This document shows positions 49,731-58,977 of a DNA stretch of 64,000 bases, piece after piece. The position numbers and the translations under genes were made by a program. The notes beneath the pieces were generated by a model, which saw nothing but the letters and a program-made list of their open reading frames with translations, was not told where the DNA came from and searched no databases. The stretch lies in NCBI GenBank assembly GCA_002699585.1, contig PABP01000014.1, forward strand, positions 1 through 64,000, read 5' to 3'. The stretch is from Anaerolineaceae bacterium (GTDB lineage Bacteria > Chloroflexota > Anaerolineae > Aggregatilineales > Phototrophicaceae). Position 1 is the first letter of the stretch. Each line of letters starts with the position of its first letter.

Positions 49731-51626
49731 ATGACTGCAACCAAACGCGATTATCCCATCCAACCGATTGCATTTACCCAGGTTCAAATCCAGGATGCCT
49801 TCTGGAAGCCGCGCATCGACACATCGGTTAATGTGACGATTCCCTACGACTTCAAGAAGTGTGAAGAAACAGGCCGTATCGATAATTTTTCTAAAGCGGC
49901 GGGCCTGATGGAAGGGCCGCATGAGGGCATCTTCTTCAATGATTCCGACGTGTTCAAGGTTGTGGAAGGCGCAGCTTACGCCCTCCAGATCGCACCCAAC
50001 CCGGAGCTAGAGCAGTATGTTGATGACTTGATCGAGAAGTTCGCAGGCGCACAGGAAGAAGATGGCTACCTCTACACCGCGCGTACAATTGACCCTACTT
50101 ATGCGCCCAACGTCATTGGCCCGGAACGCTGGTCTTATCTGGTGTTCAACCATGAGCTGTATAACGTCGGCCATATGTACGAAGCGGCAGTGGCTTATTA
50201 TCAGGCGACGGGTAAGCGTCGCTTCCTCGATGTGGCCATTAAGAATGCTGACCTGATCGATAGTGTGTTCGGCGAGGGTAAAAAGCACGATGTCCCTGGC
50301 CACCAGGAGATTGAAATGGGTCTGGTGCGCCTATATCGGGCAACGGGCGAAGAGCGCTACCTCAAGCTGGCCAAGTTCTTCCTTGACGAACGTGGACAGA
50401 CGGCGAACCGTGAAATCTATGGCCCTTACTGCCAGGATCATGAGCCTGTCACTGAACAGCGCGAAGCCGTTGGTCATTCAGTGCGTGCGGCCTATATGTA
50501 TTCCGGCATGGCGGATGTTGCCGCCATCACTGGTGATGATGCCTATATCGAAGCCATCAAAGGCATCTGGGAAAATGTCGTCAACAAGAAGCTGGCCCTG
50601 ACCGGGGGCATCGGCGCACGCCATGAGGGCGAGGCCTTCGGCGAAAATTACGAACTGCCCAGCCTGACGTCCTACAATGAAACCTGCGCATCCCAGGCCA
50701 GCATCTTCTGGAACCACCGCCTGTTCCTGCTGACAGGCGATGCCAAGTACATCGACATCCTGGAACGCACCCTCTATAACGGCTTCCTGTCGGGCGTTGG
50801 CCTGGACGGACAGACTTTCTTCTACGTTAATCCGCTGGCCTGCGATGGCGAGTATCAGTTTAATCGCGATGATGCTATCACCCGCAAGCCCTGGTTCAAT
50901 ACCTCCTGTTGCCCGACCAACGTGGTCCGGTTGCTGCCGTCGCTGTCCGGTTATATCTATGCGGTGCGCGATAATGACCTGTACGTCAACCTGTATATGA
51001 CCAACAGCGGCATTGTCAACGTGGGCGATACCCCGGTTGAACTCAGCCAGACGACCCAATACCCCTGGGATGGCACGGTGACGATGAGCGTCAGTGTGCC
51101 GCAATCAACCGAATTTACGGTTAAAGTGCGCATACCCGGTTGGGCGCAAAATGAGCCGCTCCCCAGCAGCCTATACAAGTACACCGATAGCGATAATGCT
51201 GCGGTGACGCTCACTGTCGATGGTGAAGCGGTCCCAGTCGAAGTCGAAAATGGCTATGTGACCATCCAGCGCACATGGGAAGGCTCAGCCGAGGTCGTTC
51301 TCAGCCTGCCGATGCCCGTTCGCCGCGTAGTGGCCGATCCCAACGTCGATGATTTGAAGGGTAAAATCGCCCTGGAACGCGGCCCGGTCGTTTATGCTTT
51401 TGAAGCTGTTGATAACGGTGAAGACGTGCTGGACATGGCTATCGCTGATTCCGCACAGTTTGATATAGCCCACGATGCCGATCTGCTGGGTGGCGTCACC
51501 GTCATTCGCGGTACATCGCCTGATGCCGCCGGAAAGCCGTTCGATTTCATGGCCATTCCCTATCACGCCTGGGCCAATCGCGGCGCGACGAAAATGACCG
51601 TGTGGGTGGATCGACTGGCAGACTAG
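49731..51626 (+). CDS. beta-L-arabinofuranosidase (GH127, HypBA1-like)
   Basis: The 631-residue enzyme cuts beta-L-arabinofuranosyl residues. Active-site residues are Glu317-Thr-Cys319 in SYNETCASQAS and Cys393-Cys394 in NTSCCPTNVVR, as in HypBA1 (Glu338, Cys340, Cys417, Cys418). The N-terminal part begins QVQIQDAFWKPRIDTS, also typical. Lacking a signal peptide, it is cytoplasmic. It is 33 bases after the other GH127-type gene and ends the operon at a terminator. Confidence 0.92.
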   Translation: MTATKRDYPIQPIAFTQVQIQDAFWKPRIDTSVNVTIPYDFKKCEETGRIDNFSKAAGLMEGPHEGIFFNDSDVFKVVEGAAYALQIAPNPELEQYVDDLIEKFAGAQEEDGYLYTARTIDPTYAPNVIGPERWSYLVFNHELYNVGHMYEAAVAYYQATGKRRFLDVAIKNADLIDSVFGEGKKHDVPGHQEIEMGLVRLYRATGEERYLKLAKFFLDERGQTANREIYGPYCQDHEPVTEQREAVGHSVRAAYMYSGMADVAAITGDDAYIEAIKGIWENVVNKKLALTGGIGARHEGEAFGENYELPSLTSYNETCASQASIFWNHRLFLLTGDAKYIDILERTLYNGFLSGVGLDGQTFFYVNPLACDGEYQFNRDDAITRKPWFNTSCCPTNVVRLLPSLSGYIYAVRDNDLYVNLYMTNSGIVNVGDTPVELSQTTQYPWDGTVTMSVSVPQSTEFTVKVRIPGWAQNEPLPSSLYKYTDSDNAAVTLTVDGEAVPVEVENGYVTIQRTWEGSAEVVLSLPMPVRRVVADPNVDDLKGKIALERGPVVYAFEAVDNGEDVLDMAIADSAQFDIAHDADLLGGVTVIRGTSPDAAGKPFDFMAIPYHAWANRGATKMTVWVDRLAD

Positions 51627-51650
51627 TCAATAGAATATATTGTTCGCAGA

Positions 51651-51677
51651 AGGGCAGCCTCGGTTGCCCTTTTTGCT
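51651..51677 (+). terminator. terminator of the arabinofuranoside operon
   Basis: AGGGCAGCC (51651-51659) pairs with GGTTGCCCT (51662-51670, one G-T pair), followed by TTTT. It closes the cluster before the convergent MOSC gene. Confidence 0.8.
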
Positions 51678-51694
51678 TTAATGCCGAGAGATCG

Positions 51695-52516
51695 CTAGCG
51701 CTCTATCGTGACGCTATCGCCAACGTGCAGCGTGCCGCGCCCACGATGCAGCGCGTTCTGACCGAACATGACGCCACCATTGGCCCCGCGTCTATAGGTT
51801 GCCAGCGTCGCTAGCGGCTCTTTGACATCGGGTATGCGGCCCAGGGCCTGGTCAACGGTTGTGATGGGGCAGCGCGCGCAGGGCTTGACCACATCAAAGC
51901 GGATACCGGCAATCGTGACTTGCTGCCATGTGTCTTCTGCATAGGGAGCACAGCCAGCGAAAACAATATTCGGGCGAAAGCGATTCATCAACATGGGGGA
52001 TTTGCCGCGCTCGGCCAAGCGCTGGTTGAGGTCAACCAGACTGCCTTCTGAGATGAACAGCAGCGGGTAGCCATCAGCGAAACTGAGCGTTCCCGGCTCG
52101 TCGGTATACGACGTGCTGGTCAACCGTTGGTAGTCATCTGGCATACGGACCAGCCGCACCTCGGTATGCAGCACCTCGGAAAACCAGCTTGCGGCCTCGT
52201 CACCGGCATCAATTGCACGGCACGTATCTTTCCAGACGACGACCTCGCGCTGGGGGCCATTCTCTTCTGCGATAGGCACGGACAGTGGCGACATGTCAGG
52301 GGCTGTTAACGTCAGCGTGTCGTCGCTGAGGGCGGTTTGGACCAGCGACATTGCCGGATATTCACGCTGGGTCACAAAGCGATTTGCCGTATCAATCACC
52401 ATCCATTGACGGTCGAGCAGCAAACCGCGCGGGCCGAGTTCAGCCGTATCCTGGCGAATCCCGCCGCAGGATTTGACCGGGTAAGTATACAGCGCGGAAA
52501 TGGTTGTTTCAGTCAT
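51695..52516 (-). CDS. MOSC domain protein
   Basis: The 273-residue protein has an N-terminal MOSC_N beta-barrel (SALYTYPVKSCGGI, DRQWMVIDTANRFVTQR) and a C-terminal MOSC domain with MLMNRFRPNIVF, VKPCARCPITTVDQ and HRGRGTLHVGDSV. The Cys in PCARC is the likely molybdenum ligand, as in mARC-type enzymes that reduce N-hydroxylated compounds. It lacks the fused flavin or ferredoxin domain. ATG 52516 has only a weak GCGAG upstream. Confidence 0.85.
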   Translation of the reverse strand: MTETTISALYTYPVKSCGGIRQDTAELGPRGLLLDRQWMVIDTANRFVTQREYPAMSLVQTALSDDTLTLTAPDMSPLSVPIAEENGPQREVVVWKDTCRAIDAGDEAASWFSEVLHTEVRLVRMPDDYQRLTSTSYTDEPGTLSFADGYPLLFISEGSLVDLNQRLAERGKSPMLMNRFRPNIVFAGCAPYAEDTWQQVTIAGIRFDVVKPCARCPITTVDQALGRIPDVKEPLATLATYRRGANGGVMFGQNALHRGRGTLHVGDSVTIER

Positions 52517-52683
52517 CAAGCTCGCTTTCTGTTGGCATGAGCGTTTTATAGCGTGTCGGTGCTGATGCGTCAATGAGATAGATGTTTCGCAAAGGGCGAC
52601 CGCCCCACTTATAATCGCTTGCAGACTACGCTGCGCCTGCGGTGCACTACTGGACGCGACCTTTATTTGCCAGAGAGGATATT

Positions 52684-54054
52684 TTGGACCTTAAACAGCT
52701 TGCCAAAGACATATCGGATTATGCCGCATTTTTGACTGTCGATGAGCTGACGCAATCCAGCCACGAACTGGTCGCCCAATTCCCGGACATCGCCAGTTTG
52801 CGCGTGGTGGGGCACACACGCCTTAGCGATCCCATCGAGCTGTTGACCATCCAGGGCGGCCCCAGGAGCGCGTTCGTCTTTGGTGGCCCGCATCCTAATG
52901 AGCCGATTGGCACACTGACCATCGAATACCTCAGCCGCCGCCTGTGCGAAGATGCACAGTTCCGGGAGGAATTGGGCTATACCTGGCACTTCATCAAGTC
53001 GATTGATGCCGATGGCATGCGTTTGAATGAAGGCTGGTTCAAGGGGCCGTTTACACTGACCAACTACGCCCGCCATTACTATCGCCCGGAGCCTGCTGCC
53101 CAGGTCGAGTGGACCTTCCCGCTGGATTACAAGCTGCTGCACTTCGACGCTCCCTTGCCGGAAACCGTCGCCCTCATGAAAGTGATTGATGAAGTCAAAC
53201 CGGATTTTATGTATGCCTTGCATAATGCGGGTTTTGGTGGCGTTTACTACTACGTTTCTGAGGATTGCTCGCCGTTATATCCCATTTTTCATGACATCCC
53301 CGAGTGGTTTGGTCTGGCGTTGGATCGGGGTGAGCCGGAAAGCAGCAGTGCGGTCATCTTCGCTCCGGCGATCTACAAATGCCTGGATATGGAAGATGAA
53401 TACGATCATTTAGAGGCACTCGGTGCGATAGACCCGGATAAACCGTTTTCGACGGGTGGTTCCAGCGAAAGTTATGCACGCAAGTATGGCACGTTTTCGC
53501 TAGTAGTTGAGCTGCCCTATTATGACGATCCGCGCGTCAATGACCTGTCCGTAACAGATGTCAGCCGCCGTGATGCCTTGCTCACCAAGTTGGACAAAGC
53601 CGATGCCTTCGTCGCCTGGATGACCACCCGCCTGGAGCGCGTCCAGCCTCATCTGCGTTTGGAGTCGCCCGTGCGCTCGGCAGCAGAGACCTTCCTTAAG
53701 GCGGGCGTCGATTGGCGAAACAACGAACGCAAGTATGTCGAAAGCAACGACGATTTGCGGCGTATGGCCACCCAGGCGGAACTATTCAGCGCCCAGGTCG
53801 TCAGCCACTTTTACGATTTCCTGGTGCTGGGGATGTTCGCACGGATGCTCAATGATGAAGTTGCCGCTGGGAATGATGCGCCGCTGATTGTTGAGATAGC
53901 CGCAGAAGCATCACAATTCCTGGAAGAAAGCGGCGCAGCCCTGGAAGGTCAGCTCGACTATCGCGTTTTGCCCATACGTAGTTTGGTCGGGGTACAGGTG
54001 TGTGCCGGGTTGGCGGCTGCCGCCTACGTGCGCGATACGCTACGTGCCGAATAG
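52684..54054 (+). CDS. M14 family zinc carboxypeptidase-like protein
   Basis: The 456-residue protein has the zinc motif GGPHPNEP (His and Glu ligands), a third His in YALHNAGFGG, and the catalytic Glu in LVVELPYYDDP. Many such M14 proteins are deacylases or amidases of unknown substrate. The start is TTG at 52684, with GAGAGGA 6 bases upstream; a GTG at 52642 also opens the frame. There is no signal peptide. It stands alone before the TetR gene. Confidence 0.83.
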   Translation: MDLKQLAKDISDYAAFLTVDELTQSSHELVAQFPDIASLRVVGHTRLSDPIELLTIQGGPRSAFVFGGPHPNEPIGTLTIEYLSRRLCEDAQFREELGYTWHFIKSIDADGMRLNEGWFKGPFTLTNYARHYYRPEPAAQVEWTFPLDYKLLHFDAPLPETVALMKVIDEVKPDFMYALHNAGFGGVYYYVSEDCSPLYPIFHDIPEWFGLALDRGEPESSSAVIFAPAIYKCLDMEDEYDHLEALGAIDPDKPFSTGGSSESYARKYGTFSLVVELPYYDDPRVNDLSVTDVSRRDALLTKLDKADAFVAWMTTRLERVQPHLRLESPVRSAAETFLKAGVDWRNNERKYVESNDDLRRMATQAELFSAQVVSHFYDFLVLGMFARMLNDEVAAGNDAPLIVEIAAEASQFLEESGAALEGQLDYRVLPIRSLVGVQVCAGLAAAAYVRDTLRAE

Positions 54055-54153
54055 CGTCTACTAGTTCAGGTGTCCCTGATTCCCAGCGTCTACAAAACGA
54101 AGGCCGTCGATTATACTCAGCTATCTAGTATGAACTTATTTTGACGAACGAAG

Positions 54154-54741
54154 ATGGCACGCAAAAGAGAATTTGATAGACAAGATGTGGTTGAACGGGC
54201 GATGCTGTTGTTTTGGCAGCAGGGCTACGAAGCCACCTCTATCCGCGAACTCAAAGATGCGATGGGCATCAGCAGTAGCAGCATGTATGAAGTCTTCGGC
54301 GATAAGCGCGGGGTTTTTTTAGCAGCGCTGGCGTACTTCTGTCAGATCGAACGCGCTCGTATTATGGATATGGCCGCGCAGGCAGCCACGCCACAGCAGT
54401 TCATTGTTGAGTTATTCTACTCAGTGGAAAATATCGTGCAGACGCCATCGCATACGTATAGCGGCTCCCTCGTCTTCAATACGATGGTTGAATTTGGCAT
54501 GCGCGATGCTGATATTACCAGCCTGATGCTGGCCCATTACCTGGATATTGCCGAAATCATCGCGGATGTGCTGGCCCAGGCTCAGATTGCCGGGACCATC
54601 ACCAGCCAGGATGCCCCATTGCACTTGTCGCATACCATCCTCACTACGCTGCAAGGGGTGGCCACCCTCAAAGGCATTAAGCCCGACTTTGCCTATGTCG
54701 ATGCCATCACGACCTCGATTCTTCGCCTCTTGAGTGACTAA
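54154..54741 (+). CDS. TetR family transcriptional regulator
   Basis: The 195-residue regulator begins with the TetR helix-turn-helix VERAMLLFWQQGYEATSIREL and MGISSSSMYEVFGDKRGVFLAAL. The C-terminal ligand domain is helical, with AQAATPQQFIVELFYSV. It precedes the cytochrome P450 gene by 132 bases, in the same direction. A perfect palindrome lies between them at the expected promoter, so it likely represses the P450 gene. Confidence 0.92.
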   Translation: MARKREFDRQDVVERAMLLFWQQGYEATSIRELKDAMGISSSSMYEVFGDKRGVFLAALAYFCQIERARIMDMAAQAATPQQFIVELFYSVENIVQTPSHTYSGSLVFNTMVEFGMRDADITSLMLAHYLDIAEIIADVLAQAQIAGTITSQDAPLHLSHTILTTLQGVATLKGIKPDFAYVDAITTSILRLLSD

Positions 54742-54801
54742 ATTTCAGCATTCTAAGAAGATACTTGTAGAATTCTAAACAACATGGGCGCGAGTTGATG
54801 C

Positions 54802-54837
54802 TATAATACGCTTGATTCTGAAACGATTGTTTCAGAA
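54802..54837 (+). promoter_or_regulatory. cytochrome P450 promoter with TetR operator
   Basis: TATAAT (54802-54807) is followed by the inverted repeat TTCTGAAAC (54816-54824), GATT, GTTTCAGAA (54829-54837). The repeat lies at the expected transcription start. No good -35 is seen. It is likely the site for the TetR-type regulator encoded just upstream. Confidence 0.75.
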
Positions 54838-54873
54838 ATCCTTAAATCAAACATTACGATGAGGAATGACACA

Positions 54874-56298
54874 ATGACATCCACTGTTCCACCTATGGTA
54901 TCAGGCGGATACCCAGTAGTGGGGCATCTGTTCGAGATGCTTCGTGATCGAGAATCCCTATTCAAGCGCGGTTATGCTGAACATGGTGATGTCTTCACGA
55001 TGAAGTTAGGCCCGCAGCAGGTGGCTGTCATTACGGGTGCGGACTATAACCAGGAAATGTATACACAAACCGACAAAGCCTTGAACATGCAGGATGGTTA
55101 TAGTTTCCTGAAGGAATCTATCGGCGAAGTGCTGTTTACCGCCAGTAAAGAGGCCTACTACAATCAGCGGCCCGCCCTGATGCAGGTCTTTCGTCGTGAG
55201 CGCATGGTGGATTACATCCAGGCGATGAACATCGAAGTGCAGCGCTGGTTGGATTCATTGGGCCAGATGGGCGAAGTCGATATTACCCAGGCGATGCTGC
55301 ATCTGACGCAGGCTGTCGCCGGACGCGCCTTCATCGGGCCTGATTATGAGGAAGAACTTGGGCCGGAGTTCTGGGAGCATTACGGTGCGATCAGCGCCTC
55401 GCTGGACCCTGTGCTGCCGCCTAACTTGCCGCTGCCGAAATTCCGGCGCAGGGACCAGGCCAAGAAGAAAATTAACGAGAAGCTCAATAGCCTGATCCAG
55501 AAACGGCGCGAGCATCCTGAACAGTACGACGATCTCATCACGACGCTGCTCACGACGCCGCTTAAAGATGGTTCTATTTTGCCCGATGACACCATTGTGA
55601 CCATGTTCATGGGGCTTATCTTCGCTGGCCATGAAACGACTGCCGGACAGGCGGCCTGGTTAATCGCGTTGCTGTTGCAGCATCCTGATTATCTCGACTT
55701 GGTGAAGACAGAAATTCATGAGCATGTGACCTACGGTCAGCCCATTGATGCTGGTGTGCTGCATGACCTGACGCATATTTACTATGCTATCGACGAAACC
55801 ACGCGCATGCGCCCCTCAGCAGATACGCAAATTCGCACCGTAGAAGCACCGATCATGATCGGTGAGTACGAAATCCCGGTAGGTTGGCGCATGATGGTTA
55901 GCAGCGCAACCTCGCACTTCAAGACCGATGTTTTTGAAAATCCCTATGAATTTGACCCGCTACGCTATTCACCGGAACGTGGCGAAGGCAAGAACCCGTT
56001 TGCTATCGTCGGCTTTGGCGGCGGGATACACAAATGCACTGGCATGAACTTCGCTAAGAATGAGATGGCAGTTATCACCTCGCTGTTTTTCCAGCAGTTC
56101 CAGGCGGAGTTACTGAGTGATGATATTCAGGTGGTATCTGGCAATGGGGCCAATCACCCCTCGGAAGTGCGGGTGCGTTATCAACGTAAGCCCCTTTCCA
56201 AGTTGACCGATGCCAACACCATCCGCGAAGGCGTAGAAGGCGGTTGTCCGCATATGCAGCAGCATGCCGCGACGGAAGCCGCCACTGAACAGGAATAA
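54874..56298 (+). CDS. cytochrome P450 (CYP51-like)
   Basis: The 474-residue P450 has the oxygen-binding helix FAGHETTAG, the ExxR motif Glu308-TTR311, and the heme loop FGGGIHKCTGMNFAKNE with thiolate Cys388. The layout with no membrane anchor is typical of bacterial soluble P450s. The sequence is closer to the CYP51/CYP120-type group than to classic CYP107. It needs a ferredoxin or flavodoxin partner not found nearby. The ATG at 54874 has TGAGGA 8 bases upstream; an ATG at 54859 is weaker. Confidence 0.92.
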   Translation: MTSTVPPMVSGGYPVVGHLFEMLRDRESLFKRGYAEHGDVFTMKLGPQQVAVITGADYNQEMYTQTDKALNMQDGYSFLKESIGEVLFTASKEAYYNQRPALMQVFRRERMVDYIQAMNIEVQRWLDSLGQMGEVDITQAMLHLTQAVAGRAFIGPDYEEELGPEFWEHYGAISASLDPVLPPNLPLPKFRRRDQAKKKINEKLNSLIQKRREHPEQYDDLITTLLTTPLKDGSILPDDTIVTMFMGLIFAGHETTAGQAAWLIALLLQHPDYLDLVKTEIHEHVTYGQPIDAGVLHDLTHIYYAIDETTRMRPSADTQIRTVEAPIMIGEYEIPVGWRMMVSSATSHFKTDVFENPYEFDPLRYSPERGEGKNPFAIVGFGGGIHKCTGMNFAKNEMAVITSLFFQQFQAELLSDDIQVVSGNGANHPSEVRVRYQRKPLSKLTDANTIREGVEGGCPHMQQHAATEAATEQE

Positions 56299-56339
56299 GG
56301 GCGTTTCACTAACGTTTCATCGTGATTATGAAGCATAAG

Positions 56340-56373
56340 AATGCGTCTTGATATGCATAAGACGCATTTTTTG
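56340..56373. terminator. bidirectional terminator
   Basis: AATGCGTCTT (56340-56349) pairs perfectly with AAGACGCATT (56359-56368), followed by TTTT. It lies between the P450 gene and the convergent serine hydrolase. Confidence 0.85.
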
Positions 56374-56384
56374 CGCTTGATGAC

Positions 56385-57422
56385 TTATGTTGCTGCTCCG
56401 ATGACTTTCAGCATGTAGTTGTAGGGGCGCGATGGCTTGTCAAACTGGTTGAACGTCCCAGTTATGTATAGTTTGTCGCGTGGGGCATAAAAGGCGAACG
56501 AGCCAGTTGACCCGGAGTGCCCGATCAATTCCGGTGTCTCCCGGAACAAGGTCATCCAGCGCGGCAGCTTAAAGCGCATCAGGCCATAGCCATACTGTAG
56601 CGGGAAGAACAGCGCGTTCCACTGTTGCATATGGGCCAGATGCCTACTGTCGAACAGCTCTCCGTCGAAATACCCTCGCAAGAAGCGCAGACTATCCGTT
56701 AGCGTGGAGACAATGCCGCCAGCACCACGCTCGGATGTCAGGGCCATTGGCAGTTCCAAGCGCAAATCCTTAAAATACAGCGGCAGCGGGTTTGGGTCAC
56801 CGTGCGGCTGATTGGGGTCGAACAGATAGGTATTCGACAGACCCAGCTTGTTGAAAATCCGCGCCTGGAAAACCTCGGCCAGGGAACGCCCAGTAATGGC
56901 CTCGATGATCGCGCCAAGCAGTTGGTAGTTGGTGTCGGAATAGTGCGATTTGCCGCTATCCGGCGCGGCTACTGGGGACATCTCGCGGACGATGGCGACC
57001 ACATCCTCTACACTATAGTTGGTATCGCGGTTCTGCTTAAAATCCTCGTCCAAATTTCCCTCGAAGTAATCCGCCAGTCCCGATGTCTGGTGCACCAATT
57101 GGTAGACCTTCAACTGATAACTGTAATCTGTGCCTTCGTAGACATGAATGCCGTTCAACAGCTTTGCGGGTAGATAGTCGATCAGCGGTGCATCCAGGCT
57201 GAGTTTGCCCTCATCGACCAGGCTCATGAGAGTGGCCACGGTGTACATCTTCGATACGCTGGCGATGTAAAAGGGGTTGTCTGCTTGGGCATCCCCGGCC
57301 GCACCCTGGAAGTTGATCTGCTCATCTGCGGATTGCACGCCGAGCAGTACGGAATGGGTGTTGGCTTTTTGGCTCTCTTTCTCGATGAGTTGTTGCAGCG
57401 CTATGTTTTTTGAACGGGCCAA
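56385..57422 (-). CDS. serine hydrolase (beta-lactamase family, class C-like)
   Basis: The 345-residue protein has the SxxK motif with Ser55 in SVSKMY, a Tyr motif in HYSDTNY (YxN), and HSGSTG in the place of KTG. It thus follows the class C/esterase type (S12). No signal peptide is seen, so it may be an intracellular esterase or peptidase rather than a beta-lactamase. The TTG at 57422 has AGGAGA 7 bases upstream. The longer frame from 57437 would place that ribosome site inside the gene. Confidence 0.85.
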   Translation of the reverse strand: MARSKNIALQQLIEKESQKANTHSVLLGVQSADEQINFQGAAGDAQADNPFYIASVSKMYTVATLMSLVDEGKLSLDAPLIDYLPAKLLNGIHVYEGTDYSYQLKVYQLVHQTSGLADYFEGNLDEDFKQNRDTNYSVEDVVAIVREMSPVAAPDSGKSHYSDTNYQLLGAIIEAITGRSLAEVFQARIFNKLGLSNTYLFDPNQPHGDPNPLPLYFKDLRLELPMALTSERGAGGIVSTLTDSLRFLRGYFDGELFDSRHLAHMQQWNALFFPLQYGYGLMRFKLPRWMTLFRETPELIGHSGSTGSFAFYAPRDKLYITGTFNQFDKPSRPYNYMLKVIGAAT

Positions 57423-57524
57423 TATGTTTCTCCTCAAATGGTCAGATGAATATCGAGCTGGTTAACGATTTATATCAACTGGATACGGGCTTCGCAACGC
57501 GAAGGTTACGAGTGATGTGGCATA

Positions 57525-58142
57525 TCAGGCCGTGGGCTGATATGCAACGAGCACATCGCCATGATCTTCGATTTTGGCGTCCCTAGGCAGTGAAAGTAGC
57601 CAGTAGACTGCCATGAAGTCACCACCCGCCGCGGCGGCATTGGCAACAGTTGGGATAAATACCCATGCTAAGGTCGATACAGGAACGATTGCCATCAGCA
57701 ACAGGCCCACGACGGAAATCACTACGAAAGGGGCCAGCGCGTTGATGATCATGGCGTTGCGGCTGTTCATGTAGCCTTCCGCCGATGCGAAGATCATTGG
57801 ACCGCGCATGCCGATGTTTGGTGGTGCCCCTGTATGAGCCATGAAAACACTAGCATGGATCAGTTCGTGCAGCCAAAGGACAAAGACAACTGCCACGATA
57901 ATCAGGGCGATGCTGACGATGTCGGGCAGACCATCGACCCGGATCGTGATGAGCGATTCCAGCGTCAGCCCTGTATCGGGGTGAACTTGCCCGACCATCA
58001 GGTAAAAAATGGCGCTGAAAATGATGGCACCCACGGCACGCAGCCCATAACTGAACAGCATCATCTGCTTGTTATCACGGAAATCGAGTGTGGAAATTGG
58101 TCTGTCACTGTGCTGGATAGTGTGGGATGGGGTGGTGTTCAT
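57525..58142 (-). CDS. DUF3267 putative zincin metalloprotease, membrane
   Basis: The 205-residue protein has about four membrane helices. The motif His92-Glu-Leu-Ile-His96 (VLWLHELIHASVF) matches the HExxH zinc site of DUF3267. Such proteins are thought to be membrane metalloproteases; no substrate is known. It is the last gene of a three-gene run of small membrane proteins on the minus strand (58978-59439, 58225-58926, then this). Confidence 0.8.
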   Translation of the reverse strand: MNTTPSHTIQHSDRPISTLDFRDNKQMMLFSYGLRAVGAIIFSAIFYLMVGQVHPDTGLTLESLITIRVDGLPDIVSIALIIVAVVFVLWLHELIHASVFMAHTGAPPNIGMRGPMIFASAEGYMNSRNAMIINALAPFVVISVVGLLLMAIVPVSTLAWVFIPTVANAAAAGGDFMAVYWLLSLPRDAKIEDHGDVLVAYQPTA

Positions 58143-58224
58143 TCTGGCTTCTCCTTATAAATAACTCACGGGGATATACAAATGGAGGCGGGCAGCGCGG
58201 AATATCCACGCTACCCCTTGTTGG

Positions 58225-58926
58225 TTAGCTCTTGCTGCGCAGCAGGGCGATGCCGACGCATACATACCAGACGATGATGCCCAGTCCGAAGATTGCGCCG
58301 ACGTCAGTCAGCGGCGGGACCAGTGTGACGATCCCGGCAGCACCCACCAGCAGCCCGACGAAGTTCAGGGCTTTGGGCAGGCCACCGCGCAGCGCGGCCC
58401 AGCTCACCAGCATGACCCACAGCCCACCGACGATCTCATTACCGCCGCCCATGCCTTTGTATATGCTGTCGATGGCGGCCCAGACCGTACCTGCCTGGGT
58501 TGGGTCGGCTGCATACAGGTCGATGACAGCCGATGCGCCTACATTAGCGACCATGCCGCTGGCGATCACCAGCCCAGCCCAGATCAGCCCCAGGGCGGCA
58601 GTCACCTGGGCTAACCCCGGAGCGACTTCTTTCAGGCGTTCCCGTAGGGCCAGCGCCAATATCGCCTGCACCACCCCGAACAGCACGTAAATCACCAGGT
58701 TCCACACATAGAAAATGCTCTGGTTGTCGCGCAGGAACTCGACAGTTTGGACGGTGTTCAGTTCGCCTGTGGTCAATGGCTCGAAGCTCGTAACGAACAG
58801 GGCGAAGCCGAATATGAAGGTCAGAGCGGCGATGATGCCCGCGATACCGCCCATCTTTAACAGGCTGTGCGGCTGGTCGTTGGTCCGTGTGAAAGTGTTA
58901 CCTTGTGTTTGTGCAATAGCAGTCAT
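58225..58926 (-). CDS. multi-pass membrane protein (DUF4386-like)
   Basis: The 233-residue protein has six or so membrane helices (about 25-47, 70-90, 105-130, 155-180, 190-205, 210-228) with short loops. The Gly-rich segment YKGMGGGNEIVGGLW resembles DUF4386-type proteins. Function unknown. It is 51 bases downstream of the next membrane gene and probably shares its transcript. Confidence 0.6.
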   Translation of the reverse strand: MTAIAQTQGNTFTRTNDQPHSLLKMGGIAGIIAALTFIFGFALFVTSFEPLTTGELNTVQTVEFLRDNQSIFYVWNLVIYVLFGVVQAILALALRERLKEVAPGLAQVTAALGLIWAGLVIASGMVANVGASAVIDLYAADPTQAGTVWAAIDSIYKGMGGGNEIVGGLWVMLVSWAALRGGLPKALNFVGLLVGAAGIVTLVPPLTDVGAIFGLGIIVWYVCVGIALLRSKS

Positions 58927-58977
58927 GATGGTTCTCCTTGAGATATGGGTTTAGCTGATAAATGGGTTGGTTAACTG

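Noticed and set aside
50478-51104. Minus-strand open frame of 208 codons
   Set aside because: Shadow of the GH127 gene, whose active-site motifs are intact across this region.
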